A stretch of 64,000 nucleotides of DNA, taken from Bolinopsis microptera. Taxonomy: Eukaryota > Ctenophora > Tentaculata > Lobata > Bolinopsidae. Position numbers and translations under genes: made by a program. The notes beneath the pieces are model-generated. The model was not told the DNA's origin, made no database searches, and saw nothing but the letters and a program-made list of their open reading frames with translations. Location: the NCBI RefSeq assembly GCF_026151205.1, contig NC_087084.1, positions 12,303,453 through 12,367,452 of the forward strand. Direction: 5' to 3'. Positions 10,741 to 22,562 of the stretch are shown here, piece by piece (position 1 is the stretch's first letter; the number at the start of each line of letters is the position of its first letter).

Positions 10741-10801
10741 TTGTCTTTTTCGAAAAGATAAGGTGCGGGAGACATTGGAGACATGTCACCCCCCCTTTAG
10801 T

Positions 10802-11484
10802 TGTGAACATCGTAAAAGGTTGCAGATCAATCGAGTGTGTTCATATCAGGAAGAAAAACTTTTGTGCAAACAATTTTTACGTCAGATAATCAGTTAATTG
10901 GATAATTATCAATTAGCTAATTAGCAAAATTCTTAAAAAATTTATTGGCTCAAAATGATCGGAATAGCTTAAAACACGGAGAAAAGTAGTTTTTAGAAAC
11001 ACTTTCGAAAATTCAAAATATTTTTTTACGCCAAAAGTGATCAAATTGCATGAAACGCGGAAAAAAATGCTTTTCAAAAAAACTTAATGAATTTTTCGTT
11101 TCAAGAATACTAAAATCACCAATATTTGTAGTTGGAGTTCAGTAAATCAGAAATTTTGGCAGATTTTAGTAACCAGGAATTAGTAAGTGGAAAGGTCTGA
11201 AACTGAAAAACGTTAACCATACGATATAAGAGTTCCACAACTAATTACAAATACAATACAGCCTTATCGATTTTCACAGAAACTGCACCAATGGCACAGT
11301 CAAGATCGAAACAATAGCCTGCTGTACTATCATTTTATTGATTTCAATGATGAATCAGTGGGGTTAAGATAATCACATTTGTAATTTAATACTTTCAACA
11401 CTACTATATAACAAATAATTTGAGTAGAATCGTTTAATTACACTGCGCTCACCGTGTAGCCTTGTAATACAAGTTAAGTACATC
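10802..11484. other. AT-rich spacer with a diverged tandem duplication
   Basis: Two related segments begin near 10948 (GGCTCAAAATGATCGG) and near 11030 (CGCCAAAAGTGATCAA), each followed by a ...CGGAGAAAAG or CGGAAAAAAA stretch. No gene is seen. It may include the upstream region of the ORF1-like gene that starts at 11485. Confidence 0.5.
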
Positions 11485-12361
11485 ATGGACGAATTGGAAT
11501 TATTAGAACGTTTGTCAGCTCGTTCTGTATTTTTGACTGAAGCCTACGAGGACTTCCATATTTGGATAACAAAACTTGAAGAAGCCTCAACCTGTGATGA
11601 GTCAGAATTTTCAGCAGAACAATTTGAAAAACCAAGCAAACCAACTAAGAAAGTTATGTCAAAGTTGTTGTACAGTGTGTACAAAGAGACGAAGGTATTT
11701 GTCAGAGAAGCTGTCAAAATGAAGGAAGATGTGGAGGAGTTGAAGAGCTCTCTTATTCGGTCACAAAACTCGGTTATCAAACTGCAGAGTGAACTTCTTG
11801 AGGGCAAATCAAAGCAGTTGGAATCCGTTCAGACCAGTCAAATCTGCCGTTCAGGAAACTGTACAAGCTGAAATCAGGTCATACAGTAAAGCTGTTTCAA
11901 AGGACCCGCCGGAAACTGCACTGACAGAACAGGGCTTGAAAATGGCAGTTCAGAGTGCTGTATCGAAGGAGGACCGCAGTAAAAATGTTGTCGTGTTTGG
12001 TTTAATGGAGACGGATGATGAAAAACTATCCGATAAAGTAGACGAACTGTTTGAACAGATCGAAGTGAAACCACGGTATGAAGCTGTCAGGATTGGAAGG
12101 AGATCAGCCGACAAGACCAGACCTATCAAAATCTTGGTCACAAATTCCAATAATGTCCACGAGATATTATTGAAATCGAAGAACCTGAGACGGAGTCAGC
12201 ACCACAAAACAGTTTACATTTCTCCAGATCGGTCACCTGAAGAGCAAGCCAGACAACATCTGCTCGTTTTGGAGATGAAAGAGAAGGCAAAGAAGGACTT
12301 GAAGAGACGATATTATATCAGAAGTGGTATTATTTGTTGTGAGGAAAAGATATCAGAGTGA
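11485..12361 (+). pseudogene. ORF1-like protein of a non-LTR retrotransposon, frameshifted
   Basis: The first frame (ATG 11485) encodes about 118 sensible residues: an acidic N terminus, then a coiled-coil-like stretch (MKEDVEELKSSLIRSQNSVI). Near 11838 the sense moves to the next frame, which runs to the stop at 12361. A single missing base in ACCAG|GTCAAA would restore continuity. The second part has NVVVFGLMET, KPRYEAVRIG, RPIKILV, ILLKSKNLR, VYISPDRSPEEQAR and a basic C terminus. This is the pattern of ORF1-type nucleic-acid-binding proteins that accompany endonuclease/reverse transcriptase genes in animal genomes. No reverse transcriptase follows. A related fragment lies at 5399-5672. 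An alternative is a domesticated gene using a frameshift or tiny intron. Confidence 0.65.
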
Positions 12362-12402
12362 ACGATATGTAATTATGAAGTGTTTCTTTTGTGTACCCTA
12401 AC

Positions 12403-12481
12403 AGGTGATACTCGTAAAAATTCTAATTATATAAGACCGTTGACGAGTCTAACTCGGCACGCGTCTTGGTAGTTTTTAAAC
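12403..12481 (+). repeat. Short hairpin element, copy 1
   Basis: It starts AACAGGTGATACTCGTAAAA, has a hairpin around ACGAGTctaACTCGG enclosed by an outer AAGAC...GTCTT pair, and ends TTGGTAGTTTTTAAACC. Copies lie at 13469-13563 and (inverted, shortened) 34482-34524. It has no coding content. Class unknown; see findings. Confidence 0.7.
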
Positions 12482-12565
12482 CTTATATGTGACATATTTT
12501 AAAAGTTTTTGTGTGAATTAAAGTACATTGGTTCTTAAATTTTTATGAGACACCAGTTTATATAT

Positions 12566-12612
12566 TTAAAAAAAAACTTTCTGCTCTGAGGAAGAGAGAA
12601 AGTTTTTTTTTG
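12566..12612. other. Inverted repeat (A/T-rich hairpin)
   Basis: AAAAAAACTTTCT and AGAAAGTTTTTTT flank a loop of about 14 bases. It could fold as an RNA hairpin or be a tiny element end. No further support. Confidence 0.6.
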
Positions 12613-12710
12613 GAGAGCCGCTCAGACATGGGCACCGTATTGTGTAAATTATTTAAGTATATTTCATGCAATATCTTTGTCGCATAAGAGCGGGGTAGTA
12701 AGTACAGTGT

Positions 12711-12736
12711 TTCGTTTCGTTTCGTTTCGTTTCGTA
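12711..12736. repeat. TTTCG pentanucleotide microsatellite
   Basis: About five TTTCG units are followed at once by AATAAATAAA. A simple repeat plus a polyadenylation-like signal, 350 bp downstream of the ORF1-like gene, could mark a retroelement 3' end, but this is only suggestive. Confidence 0.8.
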
Positions 12737-13468
12737 ATAAATAAAACCTCTCTGTACCGTCAATTGTGCCTTCCTGGATTACCAGACCTCTTCTTTTCCT
12801 CAACAATCAAACCAAGTTGTTCATATCGCATTTGGTGGGCGATGTAAGTAGTAATACATATCGAGCTGTATTCAATCACAATACGACACAATACGTGTAC
12901 ATTATATGGCTCTTAATGAGGTTTATGATACGCTTTATACCGTGAGAAACCCGGTATAGAGACGTTTTACAGTTTATCACGAAAACGTATACTGGCCTCA
13001 TGGCTCATTTACAGTTCGAAGAAGGCAAGAACAACACAACCAAGGAAACTAAGGAACAGCCAGGTCCAGGAAGCAAGTGTAAATACACCTTCCAACATCT
13101 ACTGTGACTTGTTTTGTATTCAGTTAAACAAAAATTATTATACTGCATACCGCTTCATTTGTTATGCGGGATACCTCAAATCACCCCCATATATATATAA
13201 TATGTCAGGCCCAGAATACCTTACTGGTAGGGGCCTAACTTCAATAATAAAAGAGATAGAAACGTCTGGTTTTCAACAAAATGTTCGTTTCGTAAAACTA
13301 AGGTTACCTACCTCCCCAGGAGGAAAATTTAAGACAAAATAGTTGATGACTTATCTCAAAATCTCCAGAAAAGTCATATTTTGGGCCGATCAAAAGTCTG
13401 CAACTTTAACTTTGCAGATTCCTGACCTCTAATTGGCTAAATTGTGTCACGTGCTGGCTGCTTGAAGA

Positions 13469-13563
13469 TTTAACGGGTGATACTCGTAAAATATCTGTTC
13501 CACATACAGGACTGTCGACGAGTTCAACTCGACGCGCGTCCTGGTAGGTTGTAAACCTACAAG
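13469..13563 (+). repeat. Short hairpin element, copy 2
   Basis: It starts TTTAACGGGTGATACTCG, contains GGAC...CGAGTtcaACTCG...GTCC and ends with a perfect hairpin GTAGGTTgtaAACCTAC. Compared with copy 1 the outer stem changed from AAGAC/GTCTT to GGAC/GTCC on both sides, so pairing is kept. Confidence 0.75.
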
Positions 13564-14161
13564 CGAGGTCAAGCTGTTTGTTTAAAATAAACCACCTCTT
13601 GTAACACCGTCAGCCAGTAACTTTTGTTGGGCCTGCATAGGGTGAGACAAAATTTAATTTGTTATTTGTTATATCATATTAGAACGAAATTCATGAATTC
13701 ATGAAATATACAATCGTTTACCGGAATTATTAAATTTTTTTGTATAATAACACAAAAATTTAATATAAAACCCAATCCAGCTTTTTTTTAATAGCTAAAA
13801 AATATTTGCATCAAGTGACTTGTTTTATTTGTTTTATTTGTAGCACGATGCATTAACGGGACGCGCCGCGCATGAAACATGTTTCATGTTTATTTTCGCA
13901 CAAATTTTTATCGGATAAATAAAATGTCTATATCACTAATTCTAATCAATGCGATACATTTAATCATTTTGCATTGATACACTACTTGTTGAACTATGCG
14001 CAGCTATGAAGTATTTGCAACGGATTTTACTTGTTACTCGTCTATATTTCTTCGAAGTAGCGCGCTCCGGGCTAATCCATTAACAAAGGACAATGAAAGA
14101 TTAATATTGTCAATCAAGCGATTTATTATATTAGCTAGTATAGATCTCTTTTGAGCATGTG
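13564..14161. other. AT-rich spacer
   Basis: Contains AATAAACC near 13590, a perfect 18-bp palindrome (CATGAAACATGTTTCATG) near 13872 and GC-rich tracts near 13860 and 14060. No gene is recognised. Confidence 0.5.
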
Positions 14162-14516
14162 TTACCTAAGGACCCCAGGCTATTATGTTCATTAATAATA
14201 AAGATTTGGCGGAATGACAGGCTGAGCGCGGCCCAGTAAAGCATGTGCAATGCAATATTTAAGATTTATGTAAAAATAGAATTAGTGCAAGTGACTATTA
14301 TATTATAATTGCGCGCAGAGATCGAGATCTAGATAATGACATACTTAATAGTTTAATTTATATGTACTTATATATATTTAAAATAAATTGAAAACTCAAC
14401 AATATATAATTTGCTAATATATAATAATAACGAATTTACTGGGCCGCGCTCAGCCTGTCATTCCGCCAAATCTTTATTATTGTTAATGAACATAATAGCC
14501 TAGGGTCCTCAAGTAA
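14162..14516. mobile_element. MITE-like element with about 80-bp inverted ends
   Basis: The left arm (14162-14240, beginning TTACCTAAGGACCCCAGGC and containing TTTGGCGGAATGACAGGC) is matched in reverse complement by 14435-14516 with few mismatches, leaving about 195 bp of AT-rich centre. Half of a related, more diverged element lies at 34528-34625. No target duplication could be fixed, so the superfamily is open. Confidence 0.8.
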
Positions 14517-16315
14517 TAACGAATATGATGACCATGACATGACACTGCACTTTCGTTTTTTAAATTTTTTGTATTTTTTGTATTTTGTTGCAGTTGGCGG
14601 ATCAAAATCCTACAAACAAATTAAATTTTAAACAAATTTTATTAAATTTATTTTTGGTTGACGATGTCAACCCATCGAGATCGTTGCTCTGCGAAGCAGA
14701 GCAACGATGCGACGATCTGACGATGCGACGATCTGACGATGCGACGATGCGACGATGCGACGGTCGACGATGCGAAGCAAGATTGCTAGTTCGCGCGGCG
14801 CGTCGAAGCGGCGAAGTCCTCCAAATTTATTTGAAATAAATAATGCAAATTACTAAATAACTTTATACAAAATTTGTTGTATAATTTAACTTATATTATT
14901 AAACACGTGGCCCAGCAGTGCATGCAATCATGCATACAATAAGTGCATCTTGCCGATTAAATTTAACGAATGCGAAGAGCTAAAGCATGAGCATTGCATT
15001 ATTGGATCATATGACCCAGTATATAGTGTATTGCGCTACATATACATACATGATATGAAACGCAGTGTAGTGCTGCTTTTTTGACGGATAATTAAATAAT
15101 GCTCGTTTAACTTTTAAGTAGCGCCGCGCTCCGTGCTTTCTTGATCCGAAGGGAAGTGCTGCGTAGTAGCACGAGCCGTTGATTCACGATGTCAATCCTT
15201 CGCAGTTCGGTGAGGCACACTGGTGCATTTCGCCGATCTACCGAAGTGTGGTCTACCGAAGTGTGGTTGCGAGAAGAATTATTTGATGCGCGGCGCGACC
15301 CATACGCTACAATACGAGCCGGCTACGGCCAATTCATTAACAACGGATATATAAAAAGGCCACCTTTAATCTCGGTTTTCAAAAGTTGTACACAAATAAA
15401 AAATTTTGAAACTTTTTCGCAGCAAAATTGTAAATCTGAAATCTTTAAAATTTTATTGTTTTTATGGTTTGATTTGGTTTTGCTCACAAAATTAACCATC
15501 GATAAGCTTAGCTATTAAAATTCTATCCAAAGTTCTAAATTAGCATTCAAGTCTGACCTATTTGTGCACAAGTTATAAGTAAGTAAAATACAGTTTTGAT
15601 TAAGGAATAAATACCTTTTCAAATTGATACAGGTTGCACACTGAACTATAGACTAATAATTAACAAGATTCAAAGTCTTTTGTCTGGACTTCTCCTCAAT
15701 TTTTTAATTGACTTTTTTTTAATTGACTGTGAATCACGCTTTCTCGTTGATACAGTTGAGTTGATTATATAGGGCTGGTAAACATCTATTAAAGTCCTTA
15801 GCTCGCCCCTGGGATTATCATTGGGGCTTGACTTGCAACTTTCAGATAATAAAGTATTTTATTTAAAAGTAAATAAATTTTATAATGTATTTTTATTTAA
15901 GCCACCTTACCTTCACAACCAAGCCCCTTTGTCTAAACTATTTTAAATGTTCATTTTGAGAATGATTCATTTGTGTCAATGTTGTTCCTGGTTTTATTAT
16001 AACTGTACTCTACAGTATGGAAGTTAAATATTTTTAGAGGCTGAAATTTGCTACTTGATTAATTAACATCACCTGAGTGTTTATAAGTGTTTATTCTTAC
16101 TGATGAACACAGTTACTGTTTCTAAAATACTGCACAATGAACTAATATTCACGATCGACTTGCTTTTCTGATTTTTTGAAGACTTGTATCCTCAAAATTC
16201 TTGCAATAGATTCATTTGTTGTTTTTTAGTTGTTGGGAGAATGGGCCATCCATAAAACATAGACACAGATGAAAATATAAATATCCCTTTATGACACCTA
16301 ATTAATTATAGTTTT
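14517..16315. other. Mixed spacer with GC-rich GCGACGAT repeat
   Basis: 14697-14775 is a short tandem of GATGCGAC/GATCTGAC units. GC-rich pieces near 15120-15330 share short words with 14060-14100 (CATTAACAA..GGA), suggesting old repeats. Frames at 14585 and 15189 pass through these repeats and are not supported as genes. 15340-16315 is plain AT-rich sequence upstream of IPPK. Confidence 0.5.
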
Positions 16316-17794
16316 ATGGTACAGCGGAGAGCATCTCTGAAGCCAATCATCTTGAAGTTGAATGAAACAGATTGTTGGAAGTATCGTGGAGAAGGTAAAA
16401 CTGGTCTGGTGGTGACGAACAATTGTGGACTCGTAAGTAAACAATTTTTAATATGCATAATGACTGTCTGTTGATATTGTGTGACACGATATGAAAATAT
16501 TTGCTTTCAGGCTTTGAAGTTGCGCAAGGGAATCCGAGAGAACGATTATTTGTACCTCTATACAAGGAACTTATTGTATGTTGAAGTGTGCATAGCTCCT
16601 ATATTTGGACCGTTCTTGTGCTATGGACAGGTTAGTAGAATTTATAGCTTTATGGCAATTATCAAATCTGTTAGGAAAGTTTATCTTTGATTTTGAAATT
16701 AAGAAAATTATGCACTATGGGAAATCCAATAACTGTACAGTTCATATATTACCAATTTTTAGCTATATTGTTTATTAGAAGTTATAATATGAAACTTTTA
16801 GGTGACAAAGCTTCCTACAAATCTTGCTGCCACTGTTGTGTCTAAGATACAAAACAGACGGAGCAGCCTGAAGCACTCCAACATTGACGTTAAGTGCCCG
16901 TATGCTCTAATGATGCCAGATGCATGCGCTCTTCCTGGTCACAACAATATAATCACTATCGAGATCAAACCAAAAGCGTACTTGAGAACCACAGGAAAGC
17001 AGCAGGCCCCAATAAAATGCTGCAGATTCTGTTCAAATATTGAGAAGCGATATAATACTGGGTTGATCCCTGCACAAACTCAATATTGTCCAAGAGATTT
17101 CTTTTCACCAAGAGCAAGTAAAGTTGCTCAAGCTATCAATGCTTTGTTTGATGAACCTCTTAGCTACATGACCATCCACAAGGACAACCTAAGGATATTT
17201 GACGAAGACAATAAAAACATAGAAGAAATTCTGAGTCCTCAAAGCTACAGGACAAGAAATGAGCTTATCAATGTTATCGTGAAGATTCTGCTGTCCAAAC
17301 GGACTAGTAGTAACAGAAATGTCCTTCAAGTGATCGAAGAGGCTCAGAAAATCAATATGCTATCTATACCTGATCTGTGTCAAATATACAGTCGCTTCAG
17401 CAGCAAGGGTCTCGATATAGACATAGAAATAGGCAGATGGCTGGCTGGTGAATCAACTCTGAGTGAAGAATTTTTGAGACTTCTTGATCTTATCATCAAG
17501 TTCAGCATCAGTATCATAGCACAGGATATCAGTATTATGATATCGATATCATCTACATCTGATAACAGCCTTCCTCAAATTATCACCAATGGACGAGTGT
17601 ATTCCTACAAGGTAAGCATTGTGGATGTAGACTATAAAAGTGTTAAGAAGTTGCCCAAGTACCTGCTACAGGAAAAGGAGCTGTGTGTAAGTGAGAATGC
17701 TAGTAACCATAGTAACCATACTAGTAACCATTGTATGCAGACTAAGAATGGTGATCATGATGGTGAATGTGAAAATGGGGAAACCAAATCATAG
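16316..17794 (+). CDS. IPPK: Inositol-pentakisphosphate 2-kinase
   Basis: Three exons, 16316-16432, 16511-16630 and 16802-17794, join in phase (GT-AG introns of 78 and 171 bp) into a 409-residue protein. IPPK phosphorylates inositol 1,3,4,5,6-pentakisphosphate at position 2 to give phytate (InsP6). Family motifs appear in order: WKYRGEGKTGLVV near the start (nucleotide-binding N lobe), EIKPKAYL, the Cys-containing CCRFCSNIEK, YCPRDFFSP, LRIF, and near the C terminus KVSIVDVDYKSVKKLPKYL, matching the conserved VxxxDxDxKxxxKxPxY block. The protein is shorter than vertebrate IPPK (about 490). The tail after LLQEKELC is Asn/His-rich with a short SNHSNHTSNH run. The start ATG is the first in exon 1 and lies shortly before the WKYRGEG motif, as in the family. 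No neighbouring gene is functionally linked. Confidence 0.92.
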
Positions 17795-18778
17795 CTGGAA
17801 GAATTTTACTTGGGGTGAAACTTTCATCGTGTAAAATAGTGATTTTATTTGGAGGGATTGGTAGACTTATTAGAGAAGGTATCTATGACCAGTATATTTA
17901 GCCGGTGCATTAGGTTGATCCTCATGCAACAGGTTCGATGAGGTTCTGTTAGTGTTTAAATTTCAATAAGATAATCATGATACATTATAAATTAAAAGTA
18001 CACATATTATGAAGCTAGTTTTGATTAGGCTGATTATTAAGAATTAGATGCTTTTCTGCTGATTGATAGTTTATGCTATTTATACTCATGATCAGTTGAG
18101 TTAGGTTTAATATCTAAATTTAGAAAATTATTTGTTATTTATTTCTGAATTTTTAGCTTTATATTATGTGCAGTTAATTTCAGTAAGTTTCGTATGATCA
18201 TTTTGCTGAGTACTATCGTGGTAAAAATAATGCCTAAAGTTTTACATAGTAAAACACTTATCACAACCGTCCCACAATGATGTTGCCCAGCCTTAAAAGC
18301 TTAGAGTGCTTACTAATAACTGTCCTTGATGATTTCGAAGTGCAACACAAATCTAACAATGACGTTACAGTGACGTCACAATGACATCATAGTTCCTCTT
18401 TTATCAATACTAACCCTGGGTCCCTGAGAGTCCATTACACAATACACATTACACAGGAACTTACTTTACAGCAAAAACCAGTCTTTTGCCAAACCGCACC
18501 AAAACCTATCTGGGCAAATTATGTTTATTTCCACTGGGGAAATTGAAATCATTAATATCATATTCACTAGTTATGGAATCCATTGAAATGCAACCATGAT
18601 TAAAAATAAGAAAAAGATAGTTTTTGTTAGTTTTACAATTTTTCGTTCGTTATTTTCGTAATAGAATATTATACACAGAACGATTATTCCTTGATTAATG
18701 TAATGAGTTAATGTTAAAATGTAAATGATTTCTGTTCTCAATGGTAAACGGGACACATTTGTGTGTGTTATAATGTCG
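17795..18778. other. AT-rich spacer with a CRE-like cluster
   Basis: 18360-18390 holds TGACGTTA, TGACGTCA and TGACATCA spaced about 11 bp apart (see findings). The rest has no gene or clear repeat. Confidence 0.5.
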
Positions 18779-18890
18779 ATTAGGAAACGACCGAACCATT
18801 ATGAAAAGTTCGGCTGTATTTCGGTTTTTTAAAAACCGAACCGGTCAAAAACGGCCGAAACCCGAGCCAAAATTTCGGTCGTTTCCTAAT
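18779..18890. mobile_element. 112-bp MITE with perfect inverted ends
   Basis: The ends are ATTAGGAAACGACCGAA and its exact complement (17 bp), enclosing further inner pairing (GGTTTTTTAAAAACC). It has no coding capacity. Target duplication is unclear. Confidence 0.8.
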
Positions 18891-19766
18891 GTTGTTGATT
18901 CCACTTTAGGTAGAAAATCTGGGTTGCTATGTTGTTATTAATTCTGTTCCGAAATTATCAATCCTTGAACTTCAGATGTGAATTTATTTTGTGCAATAGA
19001 CTCCCTGGCTATCTGAAAAATACTGTAACATAATTGGAAATCCCTCAGTCGTGCAATTTACCGATAAAAAGTAAAAACGGTTTTCTGATATTAGATGGTA
19101 CTCCTCTCAGAGTCGCACATAAACTTTTAAAACAAAATATACTTTAACAGAAAAATGTTACATTATTAATTAAAATACAGCAACTTGTATGCTATATTAT
19201 AAATAACCGACCCCTAGACAGTATAATTGGACAACCTGAACAATCAGTGAATCAGCCATGTCTTAGTAATATTATCATCGCATCAGCACTTGTATAGCAG
19301 CAACTATAATGTTATGGTTCACAGTATAATCTTATAATTAAAACATTTCTGCGAGCTCAAAGTTATAGCTAGCATTTCTGATTTCGGCGATCAAATAAGT
19401 TTTACTTGAATTGTACAGGACGTATAGAACATTACTTTAAAAATATTAATATACTTTTAACTTGTCATCCTCCCGTCTAGAACAATGACCTTTATTATAT
19501 TATGTTGAAGAGTTTTTGGATCAGTCTATAGAAATTTCGTAAATTACCGTTTTAAATCATCACACGTTAGTTAAAATAAAACGTATTATATGACCTTTTA
19601 TAGTATAAACTAAAATATAAACTTATTAAGGCAGATAAATTTATCTCCAGAAAAATGCAACCTATTCTCAATTATCATCTGTACTGTTCTAATTAAAATA
19701 TAATGTGCCACTGTGGAAGCCAGGTCTGACTATTAACACACGTTCAATGTTCATGTCGTTCAATCT

Positions 19767-20192
19767 ACTCATCTACCCATCTACTCATCTACCCATCTAC
19801 TGACTACTCATCTACCCATCTACTCATCTACCCATCTACTCATCTACTCATCTACCCATCTACCCATCTACCCATCTACTCATCTACCCATCTACTCATC
19901 TACCCATCTACTCATCTACCCATCTACTCATCTACCCATCTACTCATCTACCCATCTACTCATCTACCCATCTACTCATCTACCCATCTACTCATCTACT
20001 CATCTACCCATCTACTCATCTACTCATCTACCCATCTACCCATCTACTCATCTACCCATCTACTCATCTACCCATCTACCCATCTACCCATCTACCCATC
20101 TACTCATCTACTCATCTACCCATCTACTCATCTACCCATCTACCCATCTACCCATCTACTCATCTACCCATCTACTCATCTACCCATCTACT
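19767..20192. repeat. 8-bp CATCTACY minisatellite
   Basis: About 50 units of CATCTACC or CATCTACT, often alternating to give a 16-bp period, with one TGACTACT interruption near 19800. It lies in gene-poor DNA. Confidence 0.95.
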
Positions 20193-21261
20193 GCCTACCT
20201 CGGAACCCTTTGCTGAGTATTTACATGTGGCATAATGAGACCCGTGCTTATTGGTGACTTTAAACATTGTACATACAACTTGAAATATATGCGGATATCA
20301 CAGTGTATCTGTACGCTTTATTGTACTAGGATATCTTAGCAATATTCTTTAAACGATATATGAAGTAATATGTTTACTACATTTACAAAGAGCCACGTGC
20401 AGTGCAATTTGTTTAATTGTTTAATTGTTTAACTAATGGATTGATTTGTTAATTGATTAAATTTCCACAGTTCTATGGCTACTTTCACCGTGACACTATG
20501 GAATTAGCCACATGATAAACATGAAATACCGACAAATTTCCGGTGATTTCTCTGATTATTGCCTTATTTATTGAGAAAGTTAACTTATCCTCCCTGATAT
20601 ATCCTATGAATTCCTAAACCTCAAAAATTGTAGTTTTTAAGAAAAAAATGTGAGAAAACACACCGAATACTTACACCACTAGCTCAGTTATACTATTCCT
20701 TAAATTATCTGTTTAAATATCATACGTTGGCCAAATCTTGCAATAATGTCGCATGTATTTCTGGCACAAAGAAAGTATTTTTAGAGCTAACTACTTTGAT
20801 AAAAAGTTAATTTAAAAATTGAACGTGATCTATACAGCGTTGTTCACATTAGAACAGCGCGTCAACTTATTGTAGCGTACTGTAAACATAGTACTATTAT
20901 CATTATTAACTGTATTGCACATTTATTTAATTATATGCTCAGTAAATTAACAAATAATTGGTTTACCTTTCCTAAAGATTACCCCGGCATCTTTTCCTGG
21001 AGGGTTATCACAGCCCAGAGCTAACCCTGTGACAAGCTAGTATTTAAGCTTACAAAAACTGTCTCTATAATCACTATAGACTCTAACTATCTAAGTCTAG
21101 TATTACGTAAAATACTCTATACATTCTCTTTCATCTTTTTCTTTCCGGGTTTGTAATGGGTTTGTAATTCAAGGAATGTCTGATAAAATTGACGTCGGTA
21201 AAAGTTTTCTATAAACGATACAACAAACTCGGTATTAACAGAATACTATTTTCAAACCTTG
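20193..21261. other. AT-rich spacer, nothing recognised
   Basis: No gene, RNA gene or large repeat is seen. A short TTTAATTG tandem occurs near 20410. Confidence 0.5.
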
Positions 21262-21264
21262 TAA

Positions 21265-21424
21265 GGGGTTGCTCACATATTACGTAATCAGCCGAGGGGG
21301 CTTTCCAAATGATTACGCTAGTGTAATTTTGACACAATAGCTATGTGTAAAACTGATAACCGAGGGGGGAGGGGGGTTGAAAATTGTCCAAAAAGTGATT
21401 ACATAATATTATGTGAACGACCCC
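21265..21424. mobile_element. PIF/Harbinger-like MITE, copy 1
   Basis: Ends GGGGTTGCTCACATATTACG and (inverted) CGACCCC...ATGTGAAC pair, and TAA flanks both sides (21262-21264, 21425-21427). A 3-bp TWA duplication and G-rich ends are typical of PIF/Harbinger elements. A second full copy is at 29644-29816; partial copies are near 29047 and 38356. Confidence 0.8.
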
Positions 21425-21427
21425 TAA

Positions 21428-22560
21428 CATCGACAGTGGAGGAGAATATTAGATTCAGGGCTCAGGGATAAGTCACATTTAAGGTAGACACACATAATAT
21501 CAGTGTGATTTAAATTAAATTTTAAACTAATTAAATGTAAATTAACTTAAAGGAACTGTGTGAGTGTGTGTGGTCGATTATATTTCTTCATAATATTCAC
21601 AGTCAGCTACGGTAAGTAAGCACCTCCCTTGTGTTGGGTAATACACAGCAAGCTTGTTTTAAAACAGCGATTCGGCGTCACAAGTTCTAAATACTTTACA
21701 ATTACAGATATTCTGGGAACATTCTCACTGGTCATCAGGTTAGAATTGTTATTTCAGCTCAGAGTAAAGAGCTATTAGATTGGGCTTACTTACTAAGTAG
21801 AGCGCATAACTTATAATCATGACAGTGGTAGTTCTACTTCCTTCCCCTACTTCCACGGCAAAAGTTAAGACATTACACTCGAACTTTTGAGATTTCTCCA
21901 CTGCGAAACTAACATATCAACACCAAGTTGAACTCGCTCTATCAACACTATGTTCAACTACCCTGTAAAAGTTAGTAGGTGTGTGTAACCTAGCTGCAGT
22001 TAGCTGGGTTCCCTTGTAGATGAAGGTCTTCCTTCCAAGGGGCTTATTGCCAAATATTTACTACATATTACTCCCAGGTCCATGTTATAATGTCAGTAAA
22101 TTTTAGTAAAATGACTGTATGAGTTAACTTTCACTGAAACAGGAAGTTTCTTTGCAAAGGTGGGACAAGAAGGGACAGGGGTTAACAGAAGAATTATGGT
22201 CAGAAGCCACATATTTTGTAGCCTCTTGATTGGATTCGAAATATTTGGAATTCTTTATATTCAAATCAGAGAGTCATAGATCGAGACAATAACAGATGAC
22301 ATTTTCTTCCATTTCGGGAAATCTATAATGTCAAAAGTTCAAATAATCAGTTAAGCTCGTAAGCTTAAATCCTGTTCAATAGCGAATATGACAAGGATCT
22401 CAGAGTTAGGGCAGGAATAGGATAAGCTGGGAATAAATTCGCAACAAACGTTACTCTTCAGGAATGCGTTGCCTATAGCCCCAGGAAACACCCCAAACAG
22501 TTGTCAGACTGAAACTGATGGGGAAACCTTTCTGGAGCAATTTTTCTCCATGCACCCATA
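21428..22560. other. AT-rich spacer before the 33-bp array
   Basis: No supported gene or repeat is seen. Confidence 0.5.
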
Positions 22561-22562
22561 CG

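Larger units (their letters stand above)
7795..10795. mobile_element. 3.0-kb block with inverted ends and flanking TTTAGT repeats
   Basis: The left end reads GGGGGGGGTGACATGTCTCC and the right end is its reverse complement (GGAGACATGTCACCCCCCC), allowing one G. TTTAGT occurs immediately outside both ends (7789-7794 and 10796-10801), as a target-site duplication would. Just inside each end is a related core (GTCTTTTTTGAAAAGATAGG left, GTCTTTTTCGAAAAGATAAG right) and an array of 9-bp GGAGACATT units, inverted on the right. The middle is purine-rich repeat without a transposase frame. It may be a non-autonomous DNA transposon that has filled with minisatellite, or a coincidental repeat expansion between two element ends. 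Confidence 0.6.

Noticed and set aside
10134-10784. Proline/serine-rich and Glu/Arg-rich frames in the purine block
   Set aside because: Strand composition (GGA/TCC) keeps several frames open at once; none has a motif or a plausible gene context.
12403-13563. Hammerhead ribozyme in the short hairpin elements
   Set aside because: The CUGAUGA and GAAA core segments are absent on both strands, although the stem layout first suggested a small ribozyme.
15189-15518. 109-codon frame in GC-rich patch
   Set aside because: It covers short direct repeats (CTACCGAAGTGTGG twice) and old repeat fragments, with no recognisable protein sense in the second half.
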